DNA from: Halorussus aquaticus
GTDB taxonomy: Archaea; Halobacteriota; Halobacteria; Halobacteriales; Haladaptataceae
NCBI RefSeq assembly: GCF_024218795.1
Contig: NZ_CP100403.1
Span: 1 to 64,000, forward strand
DNA: 64,000 bases
Direction of reading: 5' to 3'
Shown here: positions 9,863-18,539 of the stretch, one piece after another
How positions within the stretch are numbered: position 1 is the first letter of the stretch
Layout: each line of letters begins with the position of its first letter
Position numbers and translations under genes: made by a program
Notes under the pieces: model-generated
What the model saw: the letters and a program-made list of their open reading frames with translations, nothing else
The model's database searches: none
What the model was told of the DNA's origin: nothing

Positions 9863-12181
9863 ATGCAATGCATTGAGTATTTCCAGCAACTCGAATCAGA
9901 GGGACAAGGCTGGGAGCTGGAGAGTCGTAGTCGCGAGGAATTAGAAAGTATCGAGGGTAGGCATGGTGGGGAGTCGCTATACGCAAAACGCTCGATTATT
10001 CTGGATAACCTCTACGGGGTGGATATCGACGAGGGCGCTGTGGAGATCTGTAAACTTCGTTTGTGGCTCTCGATGGTTGCGGATATCGAAGACGAGCCAG
10101 GGGAGGTCGAACCGCTCCCGAATATTGATTTCAACATTCGGCAGGGGAACAGTCTTATTGGATTTACAGACCTCATCGAAACCGTCAACGAAGAGGGTGA
10201 TACCTCACTCACAAATTATGGAATCGGTGAAGAAACACCGGTTAGTGAGTATTACGAGGACGTAATCCACGCTCAGCGGAAACACAAAAGGGCAAATTCC
10301 TCAAAAGAAGCAACCAACGCCCGTCGTCAGGCAGAGTCACTCATCACCAGCTACAGTCAGAATCTGGACAACAAGGTGCTAGATGAGTTCCACAGTGCCA
10401 GCGCTGAAATCACTCTGGATCAAGTTCAAGAATTCTATCCCTTTCATTGGATTCTCGAATTCGCGCTAGTCTACGACCAGGGAGGTTTTGATCTCATTAT
10501 CGGGAATCCTCCTTGGGACCAGCTTCGAGCAAGTCGCGACGATTACTTCGTCAAGTTTGATGAGCAGTTCCGGTCCCGGATGCCTTCGAACAAGGACGAG
10601 ATGCAGAAACAGCTGCTAGAAGACGAGGAGATTTCCGAGGGATGGGAGGAGTATCAAGAGCAGATAGAGAAGCAAATGCGGTACTTCACTGATGGATCGG
10701 AATACACTCTCCAGAAGCCGGTTATAGACGGCCGCAAGGATCCGAACGAAAACAACCTTGCTGCTCTCTTCTTTGAGAGACTATTTGACCTCGTGAGCAA
10801 ACAAGGGTACGTAGCGCAAGTTCTCCCTGGAGTTATCTTCAGTGGGTCCTTCTCAAAGGATCTCAGATTAAAATTACTTGATGACGCAGAGATCAAGACG
10901 TTAGTGGGCTTCGAAAATCATGGAATCTTTGAGGAGATCGACAATCGATACCAATTCGCCATTCTCTCTTTCAAGAACAGTGGTAAAACGGACCAGATAG
11001 AGGGTGTATTTGATCAGCGTGATGTTTCTGTCCTCCGCCATTTTGATGAGATGGCAATTACTATTCCTCGAGAAGTGCTTTCGCAATATTCACTGAAAGC
11101 ACGGATATTCCCTAATATCACTCATCCTGAGGAAGTGGGTATTTTGAAGAGTATTGTCTCACACCCACCGTTGGGAGAAGAGATTGAAGAGAAGTGGAAC
11201 GTCACTCCCCACCGTGAACTGGATCGATCACGGGCGTCTGACCGTTTCGTCGAAGAGGAAAATGAAGGTGATTACCCTGTGTACGGTGGAGCAAACATTC
11301 ACCAGTTCCAGCACGACAACACGTTCGATTCGAGTCTTGATTCCCCTTCACTATGGAGTGTCGATGAAGATCGGCCGGACCTGAGCGCTAAATACCGTGT
11401 TCGGGAACGGGCGTACAACGGTGGAACGCCGAAAAAGGACATATACGAAGCGTTTGGTGGACCAAAGACCAGCAAATCACAGAAGGGATTCGTCAACGAT
11501 CTTCTTCAGGAACACCGTGGACAGGACCTTTGTATGGATGATCTCCTTCCAGACTTCACGGGATACCGAATTATCTACCGGGATATCGCCCGACCTACCG
11601 ACGAACGGACAATGATTTCGACTGTGTTACCTAAAGGAATTGTTTGTGTTCACACACTCCAGACATTTTCGCCATATGAAGTCAATCCGGAGCAGGAAGA
11701 CCTCTCAGAGTATCCCCTCCGTTCAATCTATGAACGTGCCTACGATGATGAGGAACTGTTCGTCATCACCGGTCTACTGAACAGCATTCCGTTCGATTAC
11801 CTAATGCGGACGAAGGTCGATTCACACATTGTCCGGTTTAAACTGGAAGAATCGCAGGTCCCACGTCTCACAGAGGGCGACAACTGGTTCCACTATATTT
11901 CAGACCGGGCGGCCCGGCTCAACTGCTACGGTGAGGAGTTCGAGGAGATGCGGGAGCGGCTCGGCGGAATTGAACCCGCTAAAGAGGAATCAGAGCGTCG
12001 GCGACTTCAGGCCGAAATTGATGCAGCTTCTTTCCACGCCTACGGACTCGATAGGGGGGAAATGCAGTTCGTTCTTGATGACTTTCATCGGGTGTCGAAT
12101 CCTCGAATTATGACGGAAGCCTACATCGAGAAGGTCGCTGAGAAATACACTCATCTTGGAGACGTAGGGCCAATGGAGTAA
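8561..12181 (+). pseudogene. Eco57I/PglX-like N6-adenine DNA methyltransferase with several frameshifts (cassette B attached)
   Basis: ATG at 8561 follows a GGTGG at 8554-8558. Native length would be about 1205 residues. Coding continues in frame 2 to about 8870, in frame 1 to about 9680, briefly in a third frame, then again in frame 2 from about 9690 to TAA at 12179; three small indels are therefore needed. Recognisable parts: an N-terminal domain with YVQVILDRMIFLYFIQ and GAYYTPEEI, SAM motif I DPAVGSGAFLLAA, motif IV IIGNPPWDQL near 10497-10525, and a C-terminal recognition region ending in FVLDDFHRV. The family methylates adenine for self-recognition and sometimes restricts. About the first 100 codons of the long frame that opens at 9371 are out of register and not real protein. 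Confidence 0.8.
9863..9918 (+). repeat. Right inverted repeat of the methyltransferase switch (56 bp)
   Basis: Encodes MQCIEYFQQLESEGQGWEL within the methyltransferase, just after motif I. It is the partner of 8342-8397 in opposite orientation. Only two of 56 positions differ, whereas flanking homologous coding sequence is clearly more diverged by eye, so this stretch is either homogenised by recombination or selected as a recombination site. Confidence 0.85.
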
Positions 12182-12230
12182 CTTCTGAGTTAGCACTACG
12201 CCTGGTTCTTGAATGTTAGTCCATTCAAGC

Positions 12231-12903
12231 TTACTGATGAATGCTGTCCAGCGCTCGCCGGGTCATCGCTCCATCGACATTCAGATATTGACGTGCAGTC
12301 GTGATGTCCTCCCAACCGAACATTGCTCGAAGTGCAGGAAGGTCTAAGCCCCTTCCCGCATGGTACGACGCTGCTGTGGCACGCAGTCCGTGTAATGAGG
12401 TTGCGTCGTTGGACAGTTCTGGAGACAGTTCAAGGGCCGTTTCCAGACGTCGCTGTAAGGTCGAGAACGAGTATGGCCAACCGCCATGTTCGTCAAGTAG
12501 TAATTCGATCGCGATTCGGACTCGATACGAAAAATGGTACGGCACTGTTCGAGACGCGGCCTCTGTTTTCGGGAGCCAATAGCTATCCGCAAAACTTTGG
12601 AAGTCCTTCTTGGGATTGTGGTCCATTCGTTGTTTCACCGCTTGCCGACAGTAGCCACAGATACCGCCGTCACGTCCCTTTGTACAATCTTCTTGTTTGG
12701 GAATTTGAATCATCTGACGCTCTAGGTCAATCCACGATGTAGACAGGTGCGTCGTTTCTCCTGGCCGAAGTCCCAGGCGTCCCCCGAGGAGGATAGCGGC
12801 TCGTGTCTCAAGACGTCTTTGCGTATCTGATATCCGCCCAGGCTCCTTCTAACAATAGTTCAAACTCGCGTTCGCTAAGAGCCCTTTCTCGTGTTGCTTC
12901 CAT
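12231..12903 (-). pseudogene. Tyrosine recombinase next to the methyltransferase switch, one frameshift
   Basis: Start ATG at 12903 gives MEATRERALSEREFELLLEG, typical of short haloarchaeal solitary integrases, but this frame stops after about 34 residues. A neighbouring frame continues with ILLGGRLGLRPGETTHL (catalytic Arg), a CTKGRDGGICGYC cysteine cluster, LHGLRATAAS (His/Arg box), FGWEDI and the nucleophile tyrosine in ARQYLN, ending at 12231. One indel near 12815-12825 separates the parts. It is convergent with the methyltransferase, 49 bp from its stop, and is the obvious candidate for inverting the 56-bp repeats. If the frameshift is real the switch is locked. Confidence 0.75.
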
Positions 12904-12975
12904 ACCTGTCTCTGTCTGTCGATACAAAGATAATCCGTATCTTATCCGAGTGTCAAGAGTCATAAAACAACATAC

Positions 12976-13402
12976 CTCTCCCTGAGTTCAAGCAGTTTCG
13001 GGCATACAAATACATGGGGATGAAATCCAGCAAATCGAACAGGGGCAGGTAACCCTCCTGAGCGAAGGAAAACTGACCACAGATGATTCTGGATTTGAGG
13101 CCGTGTGTGAAGCACTTGACGGGCGAGTCGAGGTGCATGGCCCAATAAAGAAGATCGTCGTCGTAAGCCTGGAGGACGAGCCCGACGTTGTCGAATGTAG
13201 TGGCATATTTCAATTCCTTCTGGACCTATGAGACTCTACAGGATCGACGAATCGGCTCCTGCTGGATATTCTGACGACGCTTGGATTCGATTCGTTTGAG
13301 GACGAGTTCGGGATTGAATCCGATCAAGATGAAGTACGCCAAGAAATTCGAGAGAAGACTGACCAAAAGTTTGAGAAACGTCTGTCTGTCCGCTCTCTCT
13401 AA
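12976..13402 (+). pseudogene. Decayed coding remnant, unknown family
   Basis: A plus-strand frame with clear coding character (EIQQIEQGQVTLLSEGK..., GFEAVCEALDGRVEVHG...) contains one in-frame TGA at about 13229-13231 and then continues in the same frame (STNRLLLDILTTLGFDSFED...) to TAA at 13400-13402. The 5' end needs another frame change near 13020. The internal stop is a substitution rather than an indel, which indicates true decay. It probably belonged to the neighbouring restriction locus, but I do not recognise the family. Confidence 0.5.
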
Positions 13403-13952
13403 TCTCTCTGAGAAGACACGGTTTTGGGAGCAATAGTAGAAGTTCTCATTCTTGAGTCCGCCAGGAGGTCAGCTATGTAAACGGGCGACAAGGCCGGTTG
13501 AGTGGGTGTCCTTCGTTACGGCCCGCCCCGCTCGCCGCTTACCGGCTTCCGGTGAGCAAGCTCACCGACGTCTCGTTCGCTTCGCTCACGAGACCGCCGC
13601 GTCGCTCGCGACCGACCATTCCGGGCATGCGGGCGCTCTCCACACCGCGAGCGCCCGGTCCGGGCTAAAGTGAATCTGGTCTCGACGCCAGCGGGTATCC
13701 GCCGGGGGTTGCGCGCCGTGGGTGCTCACCCCGCGACGCATACTCCGCTGGACGCTCGCGGCGGCCGAGACGGCGCGCGGCGCTGGATGCATCCTCTCCC
13801 AAAGTGCGCTCTCGCTCGCGCCCCAAGGGGGCGCGCGAAGGCGCGAGCGAGAGCGCAGATGAGTCTGTTGGTTGTGGGTGTCGAGGAAATCCGCGATGTA
13901 GGAGCATCGCGGTGTCGGGCGCGTGAGCGCCTTCGGAGCTACGCTAACTCCA
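13403..13952. other. GC-rich gene-free region ahead of the RPA-like gene
   Basis: About 550 bp, GC-rich and full of inverted repeats, for example GGTGAGC-AA-GCTCACC at about 13551-13566 and an 18-bp perfect stem at 13805-13857. The open frames here are arginine/proline-rich on both strands, unlike haloarchaeal protein. I see no gene. It may hold a structured leader or small RNA for the downstream OB-fold gene. Confidence 0.5.
13805..13857 (+). promoter_or_regulatory. 18-bp perfect hairpin upstream of the RPA-like gene
   Basis: Arms 13805-13822 (TGCGCTCTCGCTCGCGCC) and 13840-13857 are exact reverse complements with a 17-nt loop. The stem ends about 95 bp before the ATG at 13953. It could be an RNA structure in a long leader or a terminator-like block; it is the strongest hairpin noticed in the window. 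Confidence 0.6.
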
Positions 13953-14846
13953 ATGTCTAGTAACAACGCAAGCGGCAAGGTCGTTTCGGTCGATGAACAG
14001 GCACTCAAACAGGCGGACGAGCAAGCAGTCGATGCGGATGGCTTCGAGGTGGTCGAGGAGACGCCCGAACTCAGAGCGACAGTCGAACAGGAGGTCCAAG
14101 CGAAGGTGGATGCCAACCACCCAGATGGAATCAAGGAGACGAACAACGAACGGATTCAGGGTGCGACCCTCGAACAGGAGGAGCGCATTCGAGCGCGGGA
14201 AGCAGAACTAGAGCGCATCAGTATCAGAGCTAAAGTCAGTCGGCAGGATGGTCGGGCAGAGCGAGCGCGAGACATCGCGGCGAAACGGAGCAAAGAGCGG
14301 CGTCGAGAGTTCCAGAAGCGGGCGGCAAGCGTGACCCCCATGGCAGACCCGGAGCGGCCGGACCCACGCGAGGAGCTATCCCAAGACGAGCCAAGCGTGA
14401 ACGAGCAGACACAGCGGTTGAGCGAGAAGTTGGATGGGTGGACGAGAGCGGCGATTAGTCGGCGATTGGCCGAGCGCGTGGTCGAAGGGGCAGGCATGAT
14501 GAGTGCGGTCGTCGGCGTCCACGAAGAATTGCAGACGGCCCCGGGACACGTGATTCCAATCGGCAAGCTCGAAGACGTGAATCGCAAGGAGGTGAGCATC
14601 TCCGGGCGTGTCGACACATTGTGGGAGCCATCGCATCCAAGTATAGCGCAAGTCGGACTCATCGAAGACGAAAGCGGACGAACCCGAGTCACGGTCTGGA
14701 AAAACTCGCAAGCGCCGTGGATGGAGGAAGGCGAGCAAGTGTGCATCCGCGGGGCGGCCCGGAACTGGTACGAAGGACGTGTCTCCCTCGCCGTGACCGG
14801 GTGGACGACCATCCAGTTCCCTGAGCGCGGTCGTTGGTGGGAATAG
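13953..14846 (+). CDS. OB-fold single-strand DNA-binding protein, RPA-like
   Basis: 297 residues from the ATG at 13953 (MSSNNASGKV); an upstream GTG at 13923 is less likely. The N-terminal half is charged and helical, with AREAELERISIRAKV and RDIAAKRSKERRREF probably forming a coiled coil. The C-terminal 110 residues look like an OB fold with the IGKLEDVNRKEVSISGRV start and ESGRTRVTVWKNS strand pair seen in archaeal RPA-like proteins. Likely binds single-stranded DNA in plasmid replication or repair. Monocistronic, followed by a T-run. Confidence 0.7.
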   Translation: MSSNNASGKVVSVDEQALKQADEQAVDADGFEVVEETPELRATVEQEVQAKVDANHPDGIKETNNERIQGATLEQEERIRAREAELERISIRAKVSRQDGRAERARDIAAKRSKERRREFQKRAASVTPMADPERPDPREELSQDEPSVNEQTQRLSEKLDGWTRAAISRRLAERVVEGAGMMSAVVGVHEELQTAPGHVIPIGKLEDVNRKEVSISGRVDTLWEPSHPSIAQVGLIEDESGRTRVTVWKNSQAPWMEEGEQVCIRGAARNWYEGRVSLAVTGWTTIQFPERGRWWE

Positions 14847-14855
14847 CCCGAGTAC

Positions 14856-14868
14856 GCCCCCCTTTTTT
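14856..14868 (+). terminator. C-tract/T-tract terminator after the RPA-like gene
   Basis: CGCCCCCC is followed by six T residues at 14863-14868, starting ten bases after the stop codon. Archaeal intrinsic termination relies on such T-tracts. Confidence 0.5.
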
Positions 14869-15059
14869 GCTGGTGTGGTGCGGTCACCGCCACCTCCCAC
14901 CACCTCCACGGTCCGGGCCGCTCACGACCCACGGGCCGTTCGCGGCCGGGCTTTCGCCACAGCAGTCAGACTTGGTTCCCCACCACGACGTGTTTATTCT
15001 GCCCTCAATTGGTGAGGGCCTCTTCGAGAGACCGGTTCACGGAGTCCCTCGTGAGTATC

Positions 15060-15989
15060 ATGGCAACGAGCGAGATTTACGAGACGGCGTTCGACGAGGA
15101 CGTACAGAACGATACAACGAATCAATGCCCGGAGTGTGACGGACGGGTCGCCACGAACGTCGCAGAGACCGTCTGTGAGAAGTGTGGACTCGTTCTTGAG
15201 GACGAACGTATCGACCACGGGCCGGAGTGGCGGTCGTTCAGTGACGACGAGCAGAACCGAGAGCGTACAGGTGCGCCGCTGACGGCGACGCGCCACGACC
15301 GCGGCCTCTCGACGGAAATCGGGCGTGGGACCGACGCAAACGGAAATCAGCTCTCCGGGCGAAAGCGACGGCAACTCGGTCGACTCCGTCGGGAGCAGTC
15401 CCGCGGGCGATTCCAGTCGAAGGCCGAGCGCAACCTCGCACACGGCCTTGGGGAGGTCCGCCGAATCAGTAGTGGGCTCGACCTCACCGAGACGATTCGT
15501 GACCAAGCATGCCAACTCTTCCGGAGCGCCCAGAACGAAGACCTCCTTCGGGGCCACTCAATCGAAGCGATGGCGGCGGCAAGCGTCCACGGCGCATGTC
15601 GATGTAACGGCCTCTCGCGAACACTCGAGGAGATCACCGAGCCAGCGCGCGTTGAGCAGGCCCGAGTGAGGACTGCGTATCAGACGTTGAATACGGAACT
15701 CGGCCTTCCAGCCCAACCGGTGAGGCCGAGTGGATTCATTCCCCAGTTAGCCTCCGAGCTTGATATCCCTGAACGAATCCGGCATCGTGCCCGGCAGTTA
15801 GCGGATCAAGCAGAATCAGCAGGTGCCGTTTCAGGCGTCGATCCGACAGGATTCGCCGCTGCGTGCTTGTACAAAGCAGGCTGTGATGCAGGGCGCTTGA
15901 TGGTTCAATCAAAAGTTGCACGAGCCGCGAGTGTCTCGACGGTGACCATCCGCACTCACCGAGATACATTAGACGAACTCGCTGTGTGA
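15060..15989 (+). CDS. tfb: Transcription initiation factor TFB (TFIIB homologue)
   Basis: 309 residues from ATG at 15060 (MATSEIYETAF); upstream in-frame codons add an unlikely extension. An N-terminal zinc ribbon (CPEC near residue 23, CEKC near 41) is followed by the B-finger region and two cyclin-like repeats (from about 110 and 215; RVRTAYQTLNTELGLP and STVTIRTHRDTLDEL). TFB bridges TBP-bound promoters and RNA polymerase. Haloarchaea carry many TFBs; a replicon-borne copy could favour a subset of promoters. A TTTATTC box at about 14991 is a plausible TATA element. Confidence 0.93.
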   Translation: MATSEIYETAFDEDVQNDTTNQCPECDGRVATNVAETVCEKCGLVLEDERIDHGPEWRSFSDDEQNRERTGAPLTATRHDRGLSTEIGRGTDANGNQLSGRKRRQLGRLRREQSRGRFQSKAERNLAHGLGEVRRISSGLDLTETIRDQACQLFRSAQNEDLLRGHSIEAMAAASVHGACRCNGLSRTLEEITEPARVEQARVRTAYQTLNTELGLPAQPVRPSGFIPQLASELDIPERIRHRARQLADQAESAGAVSGVDPTGFAAACLYKAGCDAGRLMVQSKVARAASVSTVTIRTHRDTLDELAV

Positions 15990-16100
15990 ACGCACGCTAC
16001 GGAGTTACGGTTCTAATTACGTCTCCCATTACGGACAGAATCGGCGGAATTCAAGAATACTCGTAGTGTAATTGATGCTTAGATTTGAGTTGGAAGACCG

Positions 16101-16463
16101 CTACTCGTCGTGTATCTGCTGGAGGCATTCCGTGGTGAAGGTGTTGAGATTGTGGGCTGTTTCTGGTTCGAGGCTGACGGCGACACCTCGATTATTGCCG
16201 GTCGGGAAGTGCATGATGATTGCTTTCTCGAACCGCCGAACAGTCACGTAGAGGTCGCCAAAGGGGAACGCCTCTTCTTCGGCGGAGTGCGATTCCGGCT
16301 CTAACCGTGAGAGCATCCGATCGATCTGGCTCTGTAAGCGGACTTCACGAACATCGTCCCGTAAATAGAGGACATCTGCTGTTCCCTGATGGTATCTGAT
16401 AACGCCACGTAAAGCGTTACCCACCCGATCACGGAGATACTGAACTAAATCTGCACCTGGCAT
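16101..16463 (-). CDS. Conserved haloarchaeal protein (DUF7522-like)
   Basis: 120 residues, beginning MPGADLVQYLRDRVG. The pattern of an N-terminal helix, RGVIRYHQGTADVLYLRDDV and a C-terminal sensor-like strand set (AIIMHFPTGNNRGVAVSLEPE) resembles a widespread haloarchaeal family that I recall as DUF7522, often beside signalling genes. Function unknown. It lies alone between TFB and the next plus-strand gene. Confidence 0.7.
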   Translation of the reverse strand: MPGADLVQYLRDRVGNALRGVIRYHQGTADVLYLRDDVREVRLQSQIDRMLSRLEPESHSAEEEAFPFGDLYVTVRRFEKAIIMHFPTGNNRGVAVSLEPETAHNLNTFTTECLQQIHDE

Positions 16464-16549
16464 ACATAGGGGTACCTAGAAGATAAGTATAAGTTCAATG
16501 GCCGAACCGATAAAACCGAAAGCGAAGCAGACGACTATGAGACGACTTG

Positions 16550-17440
16550 ATGACTGACCGGAACTCTAACTACAAAGAACTTCGGCCACTCGGCGAAGCG
16601 ACGCATGTTCCCGACGACAAACTCTCCAATAGTAGCGACGAAGAGTCTAGCCAACAGCGACTAGATGCAGTCGCTACAAGATATCTAAACGAAACTACAG
16701 TAACAGAGAGCGAGTGTTCCTCCTGTAGAGCATCAATCCCTGCGAATTGGACCAAATGTCGGTTCTGTCTGGTGAACCACCTCGATAGCTCCGAGGAGGA
16801 ACAGTCAAGGTCCGATACCGAGTGGACACTGCTTCACGTTATCCATTTTGTCGTGGAAGCATCGACGTTCGACAGCGCCGTCGCGAAGGGGACTGCAGCT
16901 GCGGGCCTGCTCGTGAAGGCCGACAGAGACTCCGCGGTCGACGACTGCCAACTAATCTCCGAGTTTGACGAGGAGCCTGCATCACAACTTGCGGACAAGT
17001 GGCCTTCGCTTCCCGAAGCAGTACAGATTACGTCCAACTCAGGGAGACAGCTACTCGAGACTGCCCGTGAGCTGACGGAGTGGCAGGACACGACGCAGTC
17101 GCGTCACGACGGCGAACATGCGACGTTCCTCTACGATGAAAGCGGACGTGGAATTCAGAACAAAGACCATCTTGAGACTCTTCTTGAGGACGTAGACGAC
17201 GTGTGGCTAGTACCCGCGATTGCACTCCAGCAATCTGTCGAAGAGACCAGGACTGACAGCCACCAACGCGAGCGACCGAACAGGAGGCACCTCGAGTGTC
17301 GTGAGTGCGACCGCGATACGAGGCACCGATTCCTCGACTTCGAGACTGCCCCTGACGACGAGTGGAGTGGCCAACCAATGTGGGAATGCCACGTCTGCGG
17401 AATGCCTCAATACGGGCCAGAACCCAAAGCAGATCAGTAG
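16550..17440 (+). CDS. Uncharacterised haloarchaeal protein with two zinc ribbons, paralogue of the gene at 17633
   Basis: 296 residues from ATG at 16550. Residues about 55-75 (CSSCRASIPANWTKCRFC) and 245-285 (CRECDRDTRHRF, CHVCGMPQ) are CxxC zinc-binding pairs. The middle (LLHVIHFVVEASTFDSAVAKG... to ATFLYDESGRGIQNKDHLETLLEDVDDVWLVPA) is homologous to the whole 163-residue protein at 17633, including the closing LYDExGxGI and WxVPA motifs. The core family is common in haloarchaeal plasmids and has no known function; here it is flanked by zinc ribbons. Confidence 0.65.
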   Translation: MTDRNSNYKELRPLGEATHVPDDKLSNSSDEESSQQRLDAVATRYLNETTVTESECSSCRASIPANWTKCRFCLVNHLDSSEEEQSRSDTEWTLLHVIHFVVEASTFDSAVAKGTAAAGLLVKADRDSAVDDCQLISEFDEEPASQLADKWPSLPEAVQITSNSGRQLLETARELTEWQDTTQSRHDGEHATFLYDESGRGIQNKDHLETLLEDVDDVWLVPAIALQQSVEETRTDSHQRERPNRRHLECRECDRDTRHRFLDFETAPDDEWSGQPMWECHVCGMPQYGPEPKADQ

Positions 17441-17454
17441 ACGGGAAGACACTC

Positions 17455-17496
17455 TTAACCAACAGACGAGGGCGTATTTCGGCATTTGTTGGTTAA
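17455..17496. repeat. Palindromic repeat P1 (TTAACCAACA-N22-TGTTGGTTAA)
   Basis: Arms 17455-17464 and 17487-17496, exact reverse complements, 22-bp spacer. It lies 15 bp after the stop of the zinc-ribbon paralogue and 136 bp before the ATG at 17633. Four further copies occur at 39178, 41325, 44753 and 52863 with unrelated spacers. Confidence 0.85.
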
Positions 17497-17545
17497 CTGC
17501 AGTCCCACTCACCACTCCTTCCTGGTTGGACGATGTCGGTCCGTG

Positions 17546-17577
17546 TTTTTTCTGCGCCGGCAATGAGTGCCGGCGCA
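17546..17577 (+). promoter_or_regulatory. T-tract plus hairpin leader of the gene at 17633
   Basis: Six T residues (17546-17551) are followed by a perfect ten-base stem (TGCGCCGGCA / TGCCGGCGCA) with a five-base loop. The hairpin ends 55 bp before the ATG. The same order, T-tract then GC-rich hairpin, recurs before other small plasmid genes here. Confidence 0.65.
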
Positions 17578-17632
17578 CCAAGCAGTAGCGCGGCGTGTAG
17601 TCGCGTGCGTCGGCAGATCGAAGTGAGAACCA

Positions 17633-18124
17633 ATGCATATGGTGATTTATTCGCTGGTAGAGGCATCGACACGAGACGACGCACTCGCAACTGGAAAGAC
17701 GGTATTCGACCAACTCGTCGGAGCCAGTCCACACGCGACTGCAGTGTTCGACTACTACGTAACGTTTGACGAGTCGGGCACGTCAGTCGCTGGGAAGGCC
17801 CGGTGGGGCGACCTGCCAGTAGCAGTTCTTGTGGAATCCGACGATGGTCAGGAATTGCTGGAACGTGGGTGGGAGGCGACGAAGAGCGAGTTCGAGCGGA
17901 ATCTCGACCGCGTCCGGGAGGCACTTGAGGAACTGAGCGACGAGGAGATTATGCGCGACGACGGGCTTGCCCGGCATGCGTTCCACCAAGTCGGCGCATA
18001 CGACGGCCCCACCATCTTCCTGTACGACGAACACGGGAGCGGCATTCGGCATCGAGACCAGCTTGACCGCATCCTCGACGAGGGCGAGAATCTCTGGATT
18101 GTCCCAGCAGACGTTCACTACTGA
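17633..18124 (+). CDS. Uncharacterised haloarchaeal plasmid protein
   Basis: 163 residues, MHMVIYSLVEASTRDDALATG... to LWIVPADVHY. It has a ferredoxin-like start (VIYSLVEA, TAVFDYYVTF) and a conserved IFLYDEHGSGIRH motif. It is the minimal version of the domain embedded in the protein at 16550. No catalytic signature is visible. Expression may be set by the palindrome at 17455 and the leader hairpin. Confidence 0.7.
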   Translation: MHMVIYSLVEASTRDDALATGKTVFDQLVGASPHATAVFDYYVTFDESGTSVAGKARWGDLPVAVLVESDDGQELLERGWEATKSEFERNLDRVREALEELSDEEIMRDDGLARHAFHQVGAYDGPTIFLYDEHGSGIRHRDQLDRILDEGENLWIVPADVHY

Positions 18125-18539
18125 ATGCCCGAGCTAGCCAGGGAACGTGACGGAGTAACCGCAGTGAGTTTTTCGTCCTCCCTGAGGGGTGCATGAAGTC
18201 CGAGTTACTGTGGAGCGACCAACGACTCGTCATTCGAGTATCGGTGGCTGGAACGAACTCCGAAATCGCTGTTTGTAAATTAGAGTTGAAGACTCTTATA
18301 TATCGATTTAGTATTGTTTGTCAAATAGCTACCACCGACTCGGTACGTTCCAGTCCAGTACTAGTATCAAATTATCTGTAATGTCCCGTTAGCGGTTAGT
18401 GCATTCTATCAGTTCGGTGAACACGCCGTTCAAAATGGAGATGGGATTGCCGTATCTTGAAATAAAACTCGACGATCCAGTCAATAGCAGTCCAGATAGA
18501 GATGAAGGATAAGACGGTTGAATTCGTAGTGCCTTCGAG
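18125..18539. other. Gene-free stretch with possible insertion-sequence debris
   Basis: About 415 bp without a convincing gene. A promoter-like TTATATATCG lies at about 18296. The minus strand from about 18520 to 18390 has a short run (EFYFKIRQSHLHFERRVHR) that reads like the end of a transposase, but too little to name. Confidence 0.3.

Noticed and set aside
13586..14146. 186-codon minus-strand frame in the GC-rich hairpin region
   Set aside because: Composition (Ser/Ala/Arg-rich) is unlike haloarchaeal proteins and it runs through an 18-bp palindrome and into the start of the RPA-like gene.
14156..14932. 258-codon minus-strand frame over the RPA-like gene
   Set aside because: Serine/arginine-rich antisense frame; the plus-strand OB-fold protein explains the region.
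18193..18381. 62-codon plus-strand frame
   Set aside because: Starts with ATG but shows no family, no acidic bias and ends in AT-rich sequence; left as gene-free interval.
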